A stretch of 5,918 nucleotides of DNA from Thioalkalivibrio sp. (lineage in GTDB: Bacteria; Pseudomonadota; Gammaproteobacteria; Ectothiorhodospirales; Ectothiorhodospiraceae): positions 1-5,918 of the forward strand of contig JAGTVE010000174.1 in NCBI GenBank assembly GCA_018224485.1, read 5' to 3'. A program made the position numbers and the translations under genes. The notes under the pieces were generated by a model. The model was not told the DNA's origin and did no database searches. It was given only the letters and a program-made list of their open reading frames with translations. Below are positions 1 to 5,889 of this stretch, piece by piece. Every line of letters begins with the position of its first letter. Within the stretch, counting starts at the first letter, position 1.

Positions 1-398
1 AGCGCGACCTTCATGTCCGCGCCGAAGCGGCCGGCGGCTACGGCCGGGTGCGCCTCGCGGGCGCGGGCAAGCAGGAACTCGAAGCGTTCGGCCCCGAGTT
101 CGGGCGGGGCCGCGCCGCTGAAACTGGGCCGCATCCCCTTGCGGGTGTCGGCGGCCAGGGTGAATTGCGGGACCAGCAGCAGGCCACCGCCGGTATCGCG
201 CAGGCTGAGGTTCATGCGCCCCTCGGCGTCCGGAAACACCCGATAGCCCAGCAGCCGCTCCAGCGTGCGCTCCACCGCCGCAGGCGTGTCACCCGCCTCC
301 ACCGCCACCAGCGCGAGGATCCCCGAACCAATCGCTCCGGCCACCTCGCCGCCGACATGCACGCTGGCCTCGGAGACCCGCTGGATGAGTGCAATCAC
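1..398 (-). CDS. dtd: D-aminoacyl-tRNA deacylase, C-terminus beyond window edge
   Basis: This cytoplasmic proofreading enzyme hydrolyses D-amino acids from mischarged tRNAs (D-Tyr, D-Asp and others; also Gly-tRNA-Ala in the family). The visible 132 codons align end to end with E. coli Dtd (145 aa): the N-terminus reads IALIQRVSEASV, LGYRVFPDAEGRMN lies at about 50-63, QFTLAADT at 78-85, GMRPSFS at about 88-94, and the window ends in GRFGADMKVAL. About 13-15 residues are missing, including the Gly-cisPro (NxGPVT) motif, which would lie before position 1. The start is GTG at 398, with GGGGAG seven bases upstream and the family's usual N-terminus right after it. Residue 77 is Pro where E. coli has Ser in the SQFTL motif; Gln78 is kept. 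The gene lies 100 bp downstream of pip on the same strand, an order also known in Pseudomonas, so the two may be cotranscribed. The identification is firm; only the missing end limits it. Confidence 0.95.
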   Translation of the reverse strand, partial: MIALIQRVSEASVHVGGEVAGAIGSGILALVAVEAGDTPAAVERTLERLLGYRVFPDAEGRMNLSLRDTGGGLLLVPQFTLAADTRKGMRPSFSGAAPPELGAERFEFLLARAREAHPAVAAGRFGADMKVA

Positions 399-498
399 GC
401 CGCCGCTCCCCGGATCGGAGTATCACGCGCCGCCGGCCAGGTCGGCAGGCGGCCCACAGACAGCGCCCGGAACCCGCCGCTCCGACGGCGCCGCCGCC

Positions 499-1449
499 TC
501 ATCCAAAGCGCCCGACCAGGGCGTCCGTGGCCTTCACCAGTTCCCGAGCGATGCCCGGTTCCGCCGCCGAGTGTCCGGCATCCGGCACGATCCGCAGCTC
601 GGCCTGTAGCCAGACCCGGTGCAGCGCGACCGCCTGCTCGACCGGGCAGACCACGTCGTAGCGACCGTGCACGATGTAGCCGGGGATTCCGGCCAGCCGG
701 CCCGCGTCGCGCAGCAGATGGTCCGGTTCGAGGAAGCTGTCGTTGAAAAAGTAGTGGCACTCGATGCGGGCGAGACTGACGGCGACGGAGGGATCGGCGA
801 AGTGGGCAACGACATCCGGGTTCGGGCGCAGGCAGGAGCTGCTGCCCTCCCAGACCGACCAGGCCTGCGCGGCCCGTTCGCGCAGCTCGCGGTCGGACCC
901 GGTCAGGCGGCGATGATAGGCAGCCACCATGTCGACCCGCTCCTCCTCCGGGATCAGCTCCCGGAAACGGGACCACGCCTCCGGGAACAGGCGGTCGGCA
1001 CCGGACTGGTAGAACCACCGGATGTCACGCGGGCGACACAGGAAGATCCCGCGCAACACCAGCCCGAGAACCCGGTCCGGGTGGGCCTGGGCATAGGCAA
1101 GGCCCAGCGTCGAACCCCAGGATCCCCCGAAGACCACCCAGCGCCGCACGCCGAGCGACTCCCGCAGGCGCTCGATGTCCTCCACGAGGTGGGGCGTGGT
1201 GTTGGCCTCCAGACCCGCATGCGGAGTGGAGCGGCCCGACCCGCGCTGGTCGAAGAGCACGATGCGGTAGCGGGCGGGATCGAAGAAGCGGCGGTGCCAG
1301 GGCTCGCAGCCGGAGCCCGGCCCGCCGTGCAGGAAGACCACCGGCAGCCCGTCCGGGTCGCCGCAGGTCTCCCAGTACAGCCGGTGACCGTCGCCGACAT
1401 CGAGGGTGCCGGTCTCGCCGGCCTCGATCGGAGGGTAGAGCATTTCCAT
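499..1449 (-). CDS. pip: Proline iminopeptidase (alpha/beta hydrolase, peptidase family S33)
   Basis: This cytoplasmic exopeptidase releases N-terminal proline from peptides. The 316-residue product has the usual family length. Its alpha/beta-hydrolase parts are in order: the oxyanion-side HGGPGSG at 41-47, FDQRGSGRSTPH at 66-77 (typical of Pip), the nucleophile elbow GGSWGS at 108-113 with Ser110, the catalytic Asp265 in HGRYDVVCP, and His293 in DAGHSA. The WFYQ-containing cap region begins near 145. Ser110 falls at the same number as in the Xanthomonas enzyme as I recall it. I chose the ATG at 1449 because the family N-terminus (MLYPPIEAGETG) begins right there and GAAGG lies seven bases upstream. 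A longer open frame to 1812 has no family similarity and runs antisense to the transporter remnant. dtd follows on the same strand after 100 bp. No clear sigma-70 promoter is seen next to the start; the AT-rich island at 1651-1672 is a distant candidate. Confidence 0.95.
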   Translation of the reverse strand: MEMLYPPIEAGETGTLDVGDGHRLYWETCGDPDGLPVVFLHGGPGSGCEPWHRRFFDPARYRIVLFDQRGSGRSTPHAGLEANTTPHLVEDIERLRESLGVRRWVVFGGSWGSTLGLAYAQAHPDRVLGLVLRGIFLCRPRDIRWFYQSGADRLFPEAWSRFRELIPEEERVDMVAAYHRRLTGSDRELRERAAQAWSVWEGSSSCLRPNPDVVAHFADPSVAVSLARIECHYFFNDSFLEPDHLLRDAGRLAGIPGYIVHGRYDVVCPVEQAVALHRVWLQAELRIVPDAGHSAAEPGIARELVKATDALVGRFG

Positions 1450-1639
1450 CACCACGCCTTCGGGTTCGAGAACAATGTCAGTGTCGCCAAAAACCGGCCC
1501 GGAAGTCACGCCGCCGGGGCTGCGCACGGCGTCCGCCGCGACCCGCGGTGCCGTCACCCGGCGTCCGGCCCGCCTTTTCCGGGGCCGGAGACCGCTGACG
1601 GCGGGACCCGGCAATTCCCGAGCGCCGCGGACCCCGAAT

Positions 1640-1718
1640 CGAGACTTCGCGCATATTCTAATGATATAAGTCCGGCAAGCCGTGCCCCTGGCGTCGCGCC
1701 GGCCTGGGCGAAGTCTCG
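1640..1718. repeat. 11-bp perfect inverted repeat enclosing an AT-rich island
   Basis: CGAGACTTCGC at 1640-1650 is the exact reverse complement of GCGAAGTCTCG at 1708-1718. The arms are separated by 57 bases. The right arm ends about 6-9 bases before recognisable TRAP-permease similarity begins on the plus strand. The repeat could be a scar of the event that truncated that gene, the ends of a very small non-autonomous element, or an operator/hairpin for the pip side. I see no target-site duplication directly outside the arms. The repeat itself is certain; its meaning is not. Confidence 0.6.
1651..1678 (-). promoter_or_regulatory. AT-rich island, possible promoter toward pip
   Basis: Positions 1653-1669 are almost entirely A/T in a region that is otherwise very GC-rich. 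Read on the minus strand, TTGCCG (1678-1673) and TATGCG (1655-1650) are 17 bases apart, a poor sigma-70 pair; TAGAAT and TATCAT also occur but without a matching -35. It would leave a leader of about 200 bases before pip. It could equally be the old promoter area of something lost, or face the plus strand (TATAAG at 1665-1670). Low confidence. Confidence 0.2.
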
Positions 1719-1723
1719 GGCTA

Positions 1724-2166
1724 CGGGGGGCCGCGATCGCCCGTTCGGATCCGATGCGCACCAGCGTGGAGAGCTTCAAGATCGGCCTGGCCGCATTCGT
1801 CGTCCCGTTCATGTTCTTCCACTCGGCACCGATGCTGACGCAGGGCGAGTGGCACGAGAACGCGCATGCCTTCCTGACCGCGGCGCTGGGGATCTACCTG
1901 CTCGCCTCGTCGATCCAGGGGTGGTTCCTCGGCCGGATCAACTGGGTGGCGCGGGTACTGGTGCTGGGGGCCGCGCTGGCGATGATCGGCGGGGGCATGC
2001 AGTCGGATATCATTGGGCTCAGCGTCGCCGCGGTGGTGTTCGCGGTGCAGAGGTTGCTGCTCAACCCAGCCCGGACCTGGTGGGCCATTCGGGGAGAGCG
2101 GCGTGTCATCCGCAGGTGCGGCCGGCAGGGTCCCGGCACAGCCGGAACCACCCGCAATGAACTCAA
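1724..2166 (+). pseudogene. TRAP transporter fused permease, C-terminal remnant
   Basis: TRAP permeases move organic acids or compatible solutes across the inner membrane using ion gradients and a periplasmic binding protein. Full-length fused 4TM/12TM permeases exceed 600 residues; here only about 115 remain. Similarity begins at GAAIARSDPMRTS (from about 1727) and continues through FKIGLAAFVVPFMF. Four hydrophobic segments follow at about 1780-1835, 1868-1930, 1946-2000 and 2003-2065, with GRINW and SDIIGLS between them, as at the end of this family (the DUF3394-like tail). Family similarity stops near 2071 and the frame then runs on without a stop, through Arg-rich sequence, into the Usp remnant; the end given is approximate. 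The start codons in frame (GTG 1682, ATG 1754) have no convincing ribosome binding site and no conserved upstream sequence. The binding protein and the rest of the permease are absent. Identification rests on remembered family patterns, not on a search. Confidence 0.72.
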
Positions 2167-2175
2167 GCAGGTGCT

Positions 2176-2450
2176 ACGCTTGACTGCGGCCGACTGCCTC
2201 GAGCGCGCGGCAGAGCGCGCCCGGGGTGAAGGCGGAACCGTCGCTGCTCCGCGGGCACGGCGAGCACAGCGCCGATCTCATCGCCGCCGCCGTCGAGGAG
2301 TCCGGGGCCGATCTGCTGGTGGTCGGCTCGCACGGGCGCCGAGGGGTGCGACGGCTGCTGCTCGGCAGCGTGGCCGAGAACCTTGTGCGCAAGGTCAATG
2401 TCTCGATCCTGGTGGTACGGGGTCCGGAAACGACGGAGGAGAAGGAATGA
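2176..2450 (+). pseudogene. Universal stress protein (UspA family), frameshifted C-terminal half
   Basis: Usp proteins are small cytoplasmic ATP-binding regulators; those next to TRAP transporters (for example TeaD of Halomonas) modulate transport. From 2226 the frame gives about 74 residues of a textbook Usp C-terminus: SADLIAAAVEESGADLLVVG, then the nucleotide-binding pattern G-2x-G-9x-G-S (GSHG at 34-37 of this fragment, GS at 47-48), then NVSILVVRG. The N-terminal half with the first beta strand and its Asp is missing. A further piece, LTAADCLERAAERARG at about 2180-2227, looks like the preceding Usp helix but lies in the TRAP-remnant frame, so a one-base insertion (or two-base deletion) is needed near 2224-2226. 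GTG at 2226 has no Shine-Dalgarno. The stop TGA (2448-2450) overlaps the next ORF's ATG. A short expressed Usp domain cannot be excluded, but a broken gene is the simplest reading. Confidence 0.75.
2435..2446 (+). promoter_or_regulatory. Strong Shine-Dalgarno (GGAGGAGAAGGA)
   Basis: The purine-rich run contains GGAGG at 2435-2439, seven bases before the ATG at 2447. It is the best ribosome binding site in the window. It serves the 36-codon ORF rather than egtD, whose ATG is 107 bases further on. Confidence 0.7.
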
Positions 2451-2557
2451 CAGCAATGCAAAGCAGCATCCCGATGGACAGGCTGGGGCACACGGCGCGG
2501 GACCACCGGCCTTACGGGGGCGCCCTGCCCCGCCGCAGCCGCAGGTTGATGCCATGA
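2447..2557 (+). CDS. 36-residue ORF linking the Usp remnant and egtD, unknown function
   Basis: I do not recognise this product. It starts MTAMQSSIPMDRLG, has an Arg-rich end (PRRSRRLMP) and shows no signal peptide, membrane segment or metal-binding motif. Two things suggest it is translated. It has a near-ideal Shine-Dalgarno seven bases upstream, and it overlaps both neighbours by ATGA: its ATG overlaps the Usp stop at 2447-2450, and its TGA overlaps the egtD ATG at 2554-2557. It could act as a leader peptide that delivers ribosomes to egtD, whose own site is weak. It could also be the start of a lost gene, now running into egtD after a deletion. I compared it mentally with the egtB N-terminus and saw no convincing match. 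Confidence 0.4.
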   Translation: MTAMQSSIPMDRLGHTARDHRPYGGALPRRSRRLMP

Positions 2558-3528
2558 CCAGCGAAATCATCCGCTTCCATGACCTGCACCCCACGGAGGC
2601 CGACTTTCGGCGCGAGGTGCTGACGGGCCTGCGCGAACGGCCGCGGCGCATCGCGCCGAAGTTCTTCTACGACGAGCGCGGGTCGAAGCTCTTCGACGCG
2701 ATCACCGAGGCGCCGGAGTACTACGTGACCCGGACCGAGAGCGAGATCCTGCAGCAGCGCGCGGACGAAATCGCGCGGACGGTCGGCACCGGCAGCCTGC
2801 TGCTGGAACCGGGCGGCGGCAGCTGCGCCAAGGTCCGGATCCTGCTCGAGGGCCTCGAACCCTGCGCCTACGTGCCGATGGACATCTCCCGGAATCACCT
2901 GCGGATGGCCGCGGAAGAGGTTGCGGCCGACTTCCCCTGGCTGGAGGTGCACGCGGCGCACACCGACTTCACGCACCGGATGGAGGTCCCGCCGACCGCC
3001 CCCGACGGACCGCGGGTCGCGTTCTTCCCGGGTTCGAGCATCGGCAACTTCGATCCGGAGCACGCGGTGGACTTCATCGCCGCCGTCGCCGACCTGGTCG
3101 GTCCCGGCGGGCACTTCCTTATCGGGGTGGATCTGCGCAAGGAAAAGGCCCTGCTCGAGGCCGCCTACGACGATGCGCAAGGGGTTACCGCGGCCTTCAA
3201 CCTGAACCTGCTGGAACGGATCAACCGGGAGCTGGGCGGGGATTTCGATCTGCAGTACTGGCGCCACCGCGCCGTGTACAACGAGGCCGAGGGAAGGGTG
3301 GAGATGCACCTGGTCAGCGCGAGGAATCAGCGTGTCAGGATCGAGGACGAGGTCTTCGACTTCGATACGGACGAGACCATCCACACCGAGAACTCCTACA
3401 AGTACGGGCTGGACGAGTTCGAGGGCCTGGCCCGCCGCGCGGGCATGGAGACGGTCGGCGTGTGGACCGATCAGCGGGGCCTGTTCAGCGTGCACCTGCT
3501 GCGGAATACGGCGCTGGCGGACGAGTAG
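2554..3528 (+). CDS. egtD: L-histidine N-alpha-methyltransferase (EgtD), ergothioneine biosynthesis
   Basis: This cytoplasmic SAM-dependent enzyme trimethylates the alpha-amino group of histidine to hercynine, the first step of ergothioneine synthesis. The 324 residues match the usual family length. The features are in order: KFFYDERGSKLFDAIT at 36-51, PEYYVTRTE at 54-62, the SAM-binding loop LEPGGGSCAKVR at 84-95, VPMDIS at 107-112, FFPGSSIGNFDP at 157-168 with Asn165, AYDDAQGVTAAFNLN at 204-218 with Tyr205, and HTENSYKY at 277-284. Glu279 and Ser281 in the last motif correspond to the substrate-binding Glu and Ser of mycobacterial EgtD, as does Asn165. The loop reads EPGGGS where many homologues read ELGSGS. 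The ATG at 2554 was chosen because family similarity begins just after it; only a weak AGG lies upstream. Translation is probably coupled to the 36-codon ORF through ATGA. egtB, often adjacent, is not in the window. The gene converges on uvrD. Confidence 0.93.
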   Translation: MTSEIIRFHDLHPTEADFRREVLTGLRERPRRIAPKFFYDERGSKLFDAITEAPEYYVTRTESEILQQRADEIARTVGTGSLLLEPGGGSCAKVRILLEGLEPCAYVPMDISRNHLRMAAEEVAADFPWLEVHAAHTDFTHRMEVPPTAPDGPRVAFFPGSSIGNFDPEHAVDFIAAVADLVGPGGHFLIGVDLRKEKALLEAAYDDAQGVTAAFNLNLLERINRELGGDFDLQYWRHRAVYNEAEGRVEMHLVSARNQRVRIEDEVFDFDTDETIHTENSYKYGLDEFEGLARRAGMETVGVWTDQRGLFSVHLLRNTALADE

Positions 3529-3535
3529 CGCCGTT

Positions 3536-3579
3536 CCTCTCCCCTCTCCCGCGTGCGGGAGAGGGGCCGGGGGTGAGGG
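3536..3579. repeat. GC-rich palindromic intergenic repeat between convergent genes
   Basis: CCCCTCTCCCGC at 3541-3552 pairs perfectly with GCGGGAGAGGGG at 3555-3566: a 12-bp palindrome, realistically an 11-bp stem with a 4-base loop. It is followed by a GGGGGTGAGGG tail. The CTCTCCC...GGGAGAGG...GGTGAGGG pattern is a familiar dispersed intergenic repeat in GC-rich proteobacteria. It lies just after the egtD stop and 21 bases past the uvrD stop. It may end or protect both transcripts, but no T-tract follows the stem on either strand, so it is not a standard intrinsic terminator. Confidence 0.75.
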
Positions 3580-3599
3580 CCGGCAGTAAGCCCCAGACC

Positions 3600-5801
3600 T
3601 CAGCCGATCGGTTCCAGCCGCGCGAAGCTCAGCACCAGCCACTTCGCACCCGCGCCGGCGAAGTTCACCTGCACCCGGGCCGATGCGCCGCCGCCCTCGT
3701 ACTGGGTGATCACGCCCTCGCCGAACTTTGCGTGGCGAACGTGCGACCCGATCGCGAGGCCCGCCTCCGCGGCTGCGGCGCGCTTCGGGTCCATCCCGGT
3801 GCCGCCTCCGTGCCGTGCCGCGGCAAACCGCCCGGCCGGCCGGATCCGTATCTGCGGGCGCAGCGGTTCCACCAGATCCTCCGGCAGCTCGCGCAGGAAG
3901 CGGGAGGGCATGTTGTAGGACTCGCGGCCATAGAGCCGCCGGCTCTCGGCATAGGCCAGGTACAGCTCCCGCTCGGCCCGGGTCATCCCGACATACGCGA
4001 GCCGCCGCTCCTCCTCCAGGCGGCCCGGCTCTTCCAGCGAGCGCGCATTGGGAAACAGCCCCTCCTCCAGCCCGACCAGGAAGACCAGCGGGAACTCGAG
4101 CCCCTTCGCCGAGTGCAGGGTCATCAGCTGCACCGCGTCCTCGAAGGGATCGGCCGCGCCCTCGCCGGCCTCCAGCGCCGCATGGGCGAGAAACTCCGTG
4201 AGGCCGCCGGGCCGCTCCTCGGCATCCGCGGGCCACTCCTGCTCGAAGGCGCTGGCCGCGCCGATCAGCTCGTCCAGGTTCTCGAGTCTTGCCTGGCCGC
4301 GCTCGCCCTTCTCGTTCGCGTAATGCTCGCGCAGGCCCGAGCGATCGATCGCCCCCTCCACCTGATGCCCCAGGGGACGGTCAGCGGGCATCTCGGCGAG
4401 CTCCATGCGCAGCTGCAGGAATCCAAGCAGTGCATTGCGCGCACGCCCCGCCAGCAGGCCATCCTCCAGTGCCTTCAGCGCGGCATCGTGCAGGCTGAGG
4501 TCCTCCCGCTGCGCCAGCTCGCGCAGCTCATTGAGCGTCTTCTCGCCGATCCCGCGCGGGGGCTGGTTCACCACCCGCAGGAAGGCGGGATCGTCGTCGG
4601 CGTTCGTGGCCAGGCGCAGGTACGCGAGCGCGTCCTTGATCTCCTGGCGCTCGAAGAAGCGCAGCCCCCCGTAGACCCGGTAGGGCATGCGCCGCGCGAT
4701 GAAGGTCTCCTCCAGCACGCGCGACTGGGCATTGGAGCGGTAGAGCACCGCGCACTCCCGGTGCTGACCGCCCTGCTCCACGTGCCGGGCGACGGTCTCG
4801 GCGACGAAGCGCGCCTCGTCCTGCTCGTTGATCGCGGCAAACAGGCGCACGGGCGCGCCATCGCGTCCCTCCGTCCACAGTTCCTTGCCCAGCCGGCCCT
4901 CGTTGTGGCGGATCAGGGCGTTCGCGGCCTTCAGGATGTTCGCGCTGGAGCGGTAGTTCTGCTCCAGCCGGATCACGCGGGTGCCGGGAAAATCCCTCTG
5001 GAAGTGCTGCAGATTCTCGATGCGTGCGCCGCGCCAGCCATAGATGGACTGGTCATCGTCGCCGACCGCGAAGACCGGGGATTCCGTGCCGGCCAGCAGA
5101 CGCAGCCAGGCATACTGGATCTCGTTGGTGTCCTGGAACTCGTCCACCAGCAGGTGACGGAAGCGGTTGCGGTAGTGCGCGAGCAGATCCTCGTTGTCGC
5201 GCAGCAGTTCCAGCGCGCGCAGCAGCAGTTCGGCGAAGTCGACCACCCCGGCACGGATGCAGGCCTGCTCATAGGCGGTATAGACCCGAACCCACTGGCG
5301 CGAGACCGGGTCGCCGCTGTCCGGGAGGTGCTCCGGCCGGCGGCCCTCGTCCTTGCGCGCGTTGACGAACCACTGCGCCTGCCGCGGCGGCCAGCGCGCC
5401 TCGTCCAGCTCCAGCGCGCGCAGCACGCGCCGGATCATGCGCAGCTGGTCATCGCTGTCGAGGATCTGGAAGGCCTGCGGCAGCTTCGCCTCCTGCCAGT
5501 GCTGGCGCAGCAGCCGGTGCGCGAGGCCGTGGAAGGTGCCGACCCAGAGCCCGCTGACGGGCTGGCCGAGCAGGGTCTCGATGCGCCCGCGCATCTCGTT
5601 CGCGGCCTTGTTGGTGAAGGTCACCGCAAGCAGGCTCCAGGGCGCGATGCCCTCGACCTCGATCAGCCAGGCGAGACGGTGCACCAGCACCCGCGTCTTG
5701 CCGCTGCCGGCGCCGGCGAGCACCAGCGTCGGTCCCGGCGGCGCAGCCACCGCCTCGCGCTGGGCGGGATTCAACGGGTCGAGCAGGCGGGAGACGTCCA
5801 T
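3600..5801 (-). CDS. uvrD: DNA helicase II (UvrD), SF1A 3'-5' helicase
   Basis: This ATP-driven 3'-5' helicase removes the incised oligonucleotide in nucleotide excision repair and unwinds DNA in mismatch repair. The 733 residues resemble E. coli UvrD (720) from MDVSRLLDPLNPAQREAV onward. The Q-motif Gln is at 14. Walker A, AGAGSGKT, is at 29-36 with Lys35, and motif Ia is VTFTNKAANEM at 60-70. Walker B, LLVDEFQDT, is at 217-225 with Asp220 and Glu221. Motif III, GDDDQSIYGWRGA, is at 247-259; motif IV, RLEQNYRS, at 278-285; motif V, LMTLHSAKGLEFP, at 559-571; and motif VI, EERRLAYVGMTRA, at 597-609. After a variable linker, GSHVRHAKFGEG at 685-696 opens the Tudor-like C-terminal domain that contacts RNA polymerase in E. 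coli. The ATG at 5801 gives the exact family N-terminus but has no Shine-Dalgarno. I saw no LexA box upstream. The gene is intact and converges on egtD. Confidence 0.97.
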   Translation of the reverse strand: MDVSRLLDPLNPAQREAVAAPPGPTLVLAGAGSGKTRVLVHRLAWLIEVEGIAPWSLLAVTFTNKAANEMRGRIETLLGQPVSGLWVGTFHGLAHRLLRQHWQEAKLPQAFQILDSDDQLRMIRRVLRALELDEARWPPRQAQWFVNARKDEGRRPEHLPDSGDPVSRQWVRVYTAYEQACIRAGVVDFAELLLRALELLRDNEDLLAHYRNRFRHLLVDEFQDTNEIQYAWLRLLAGTESPVFAVGDDDQSIYGWRGARIENLQHFQRDFPGTRVIRLEQNYRSSANILKAANALIRHNEGRLGKELWTEGRDGAPVRLFAAINEQDEARFVAETVARHVEQGGQHRECAVLYRSNAQSRVLEETFIARRMPYRVYGGLRFFERQEIKDALAYLRLATNADDDPAFLRVVNQPPRGIGEKTLNELRELAQREDLSLHDAALKALEDGLLAGRARNALLGFLQLRMELAEMPADRPLGHQVEGAIDRSGLREHYANEKGERGQARLENLDELIGAASAFEQEWPADAEERPGGLTEFLAHAALEAGEGAADPFEDAVQLMTLHSAKGLEFPLVFLVGLEEGLFPNARSLEEPGRLEEERRLAYVGMTRAERELYLAYAESRRLYGRESYNMPSRFLRELPEDLVEPLRPQIRIRPAGRFAAARHGGGTGMDPKRAAAAEAGLAIGSHVRHAKFGEGVITQYEGGGASARVQVNFAGAGAKWLVLSFARLEPIG

Positions 5802-5807
5802 CGGCGA

Positions 5808-5816
5808 ATGGTAGCA
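5808..5816 (-). promoter_or_regulatory. Candidate extended -10 element of uvrD
   Basis: The minus strand reads TGCTACCAT, an extended -10 (TGn plus TACCAT, four of six to consensus), ending six bases before the uvrD ATG. No good -35 lies 16-18 bases further upstream. Transcription would begin at or next to the A of the ATG, which agrees with the lack of a Shine-Dalgarno. This is a motif-level guess. Confidence 0.35.
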
Positions 5817-5852
5817 AATGGATACGATGATGGGCTGACCCGGACGCCGGCG

Positions 5853-5889
5853 CGCCCGTGTGGGAGCGTTCCTCGCACGCGAATGGGCG
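5853..5889. repeat. REP-like palindrome upstream of uvrD
   Basis: The core GTGTGGGAGCG (5858-5868) followed by GCGAA (5879-5883) resembles the TGTGGGAGCG...CGCGAA form of gammaproteobacterial REP sequences. It folds imperfectly: CGCCC (5853-5857) with GGGCG (5885-5889), and CGTG (5857-5860) with CACG (5876-5879), the two stems competing for one base. A single copy is visible, so the repeat status depends on other copies in the genome. The rest of 5817-5918 shows nothing else I can support. Confidence 0.45.

Noticed and set aside
1475..1669. 64-codon plus-strand ORF in the gap upstream of the permease remnant
   Set aside because: It has no Shine-Dalgarno, no recognisable motif and Arg/Pro-rich filler composition, and it ends in the AT-rich island.
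1450..1812. N-terminal extension of pip to an ATG at 1812
   Set aside because: The extra 121 residues show no Pip similarity and run opposite the permease remnant, while the ATG at 1449 has a ribosome binding site and the family N-terminus.
2110..2145. Short GC hairpins (such as CCGCAGGTGCGG) after the permease remnant as a terminator
   Set aside because: The stem is only four base pairs and no T-tract follows; such hairpins are expected by chance at this G+C.
619..2160. Long plus-strand open frame (513 codons) across pip and the transporter remnant
   Set aside because: It is antisense to the well-supported pip gene, has low-complexity Arg/Gly/Ala-rich content and no family pattern; high G+C keeps shadow frames open.
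2172..2185. TGCTACGCT (extended -10-like) and TTGACT (-35-like) as a promoter for egtD
   Set aside because: Neither has a partner element at proper spacing, and both fall in sequence that reads as Usp coding remnant.
2383..2553. Upstream extension of the egtD frame to an ATG at 2383
   Set aside because: The added residues are Arg-rich shadow of the Usp frame; EgtD similarity begins only after the ATG at 2554.
2512..4236. Long minus-strand open frame (574 codons) across egtD and the uvrD 3' part
   Set aside because: It is antisense to egtD and out of frame with uvrD, with no recognisable domain; it is a shadow of the GC-rich codon use.
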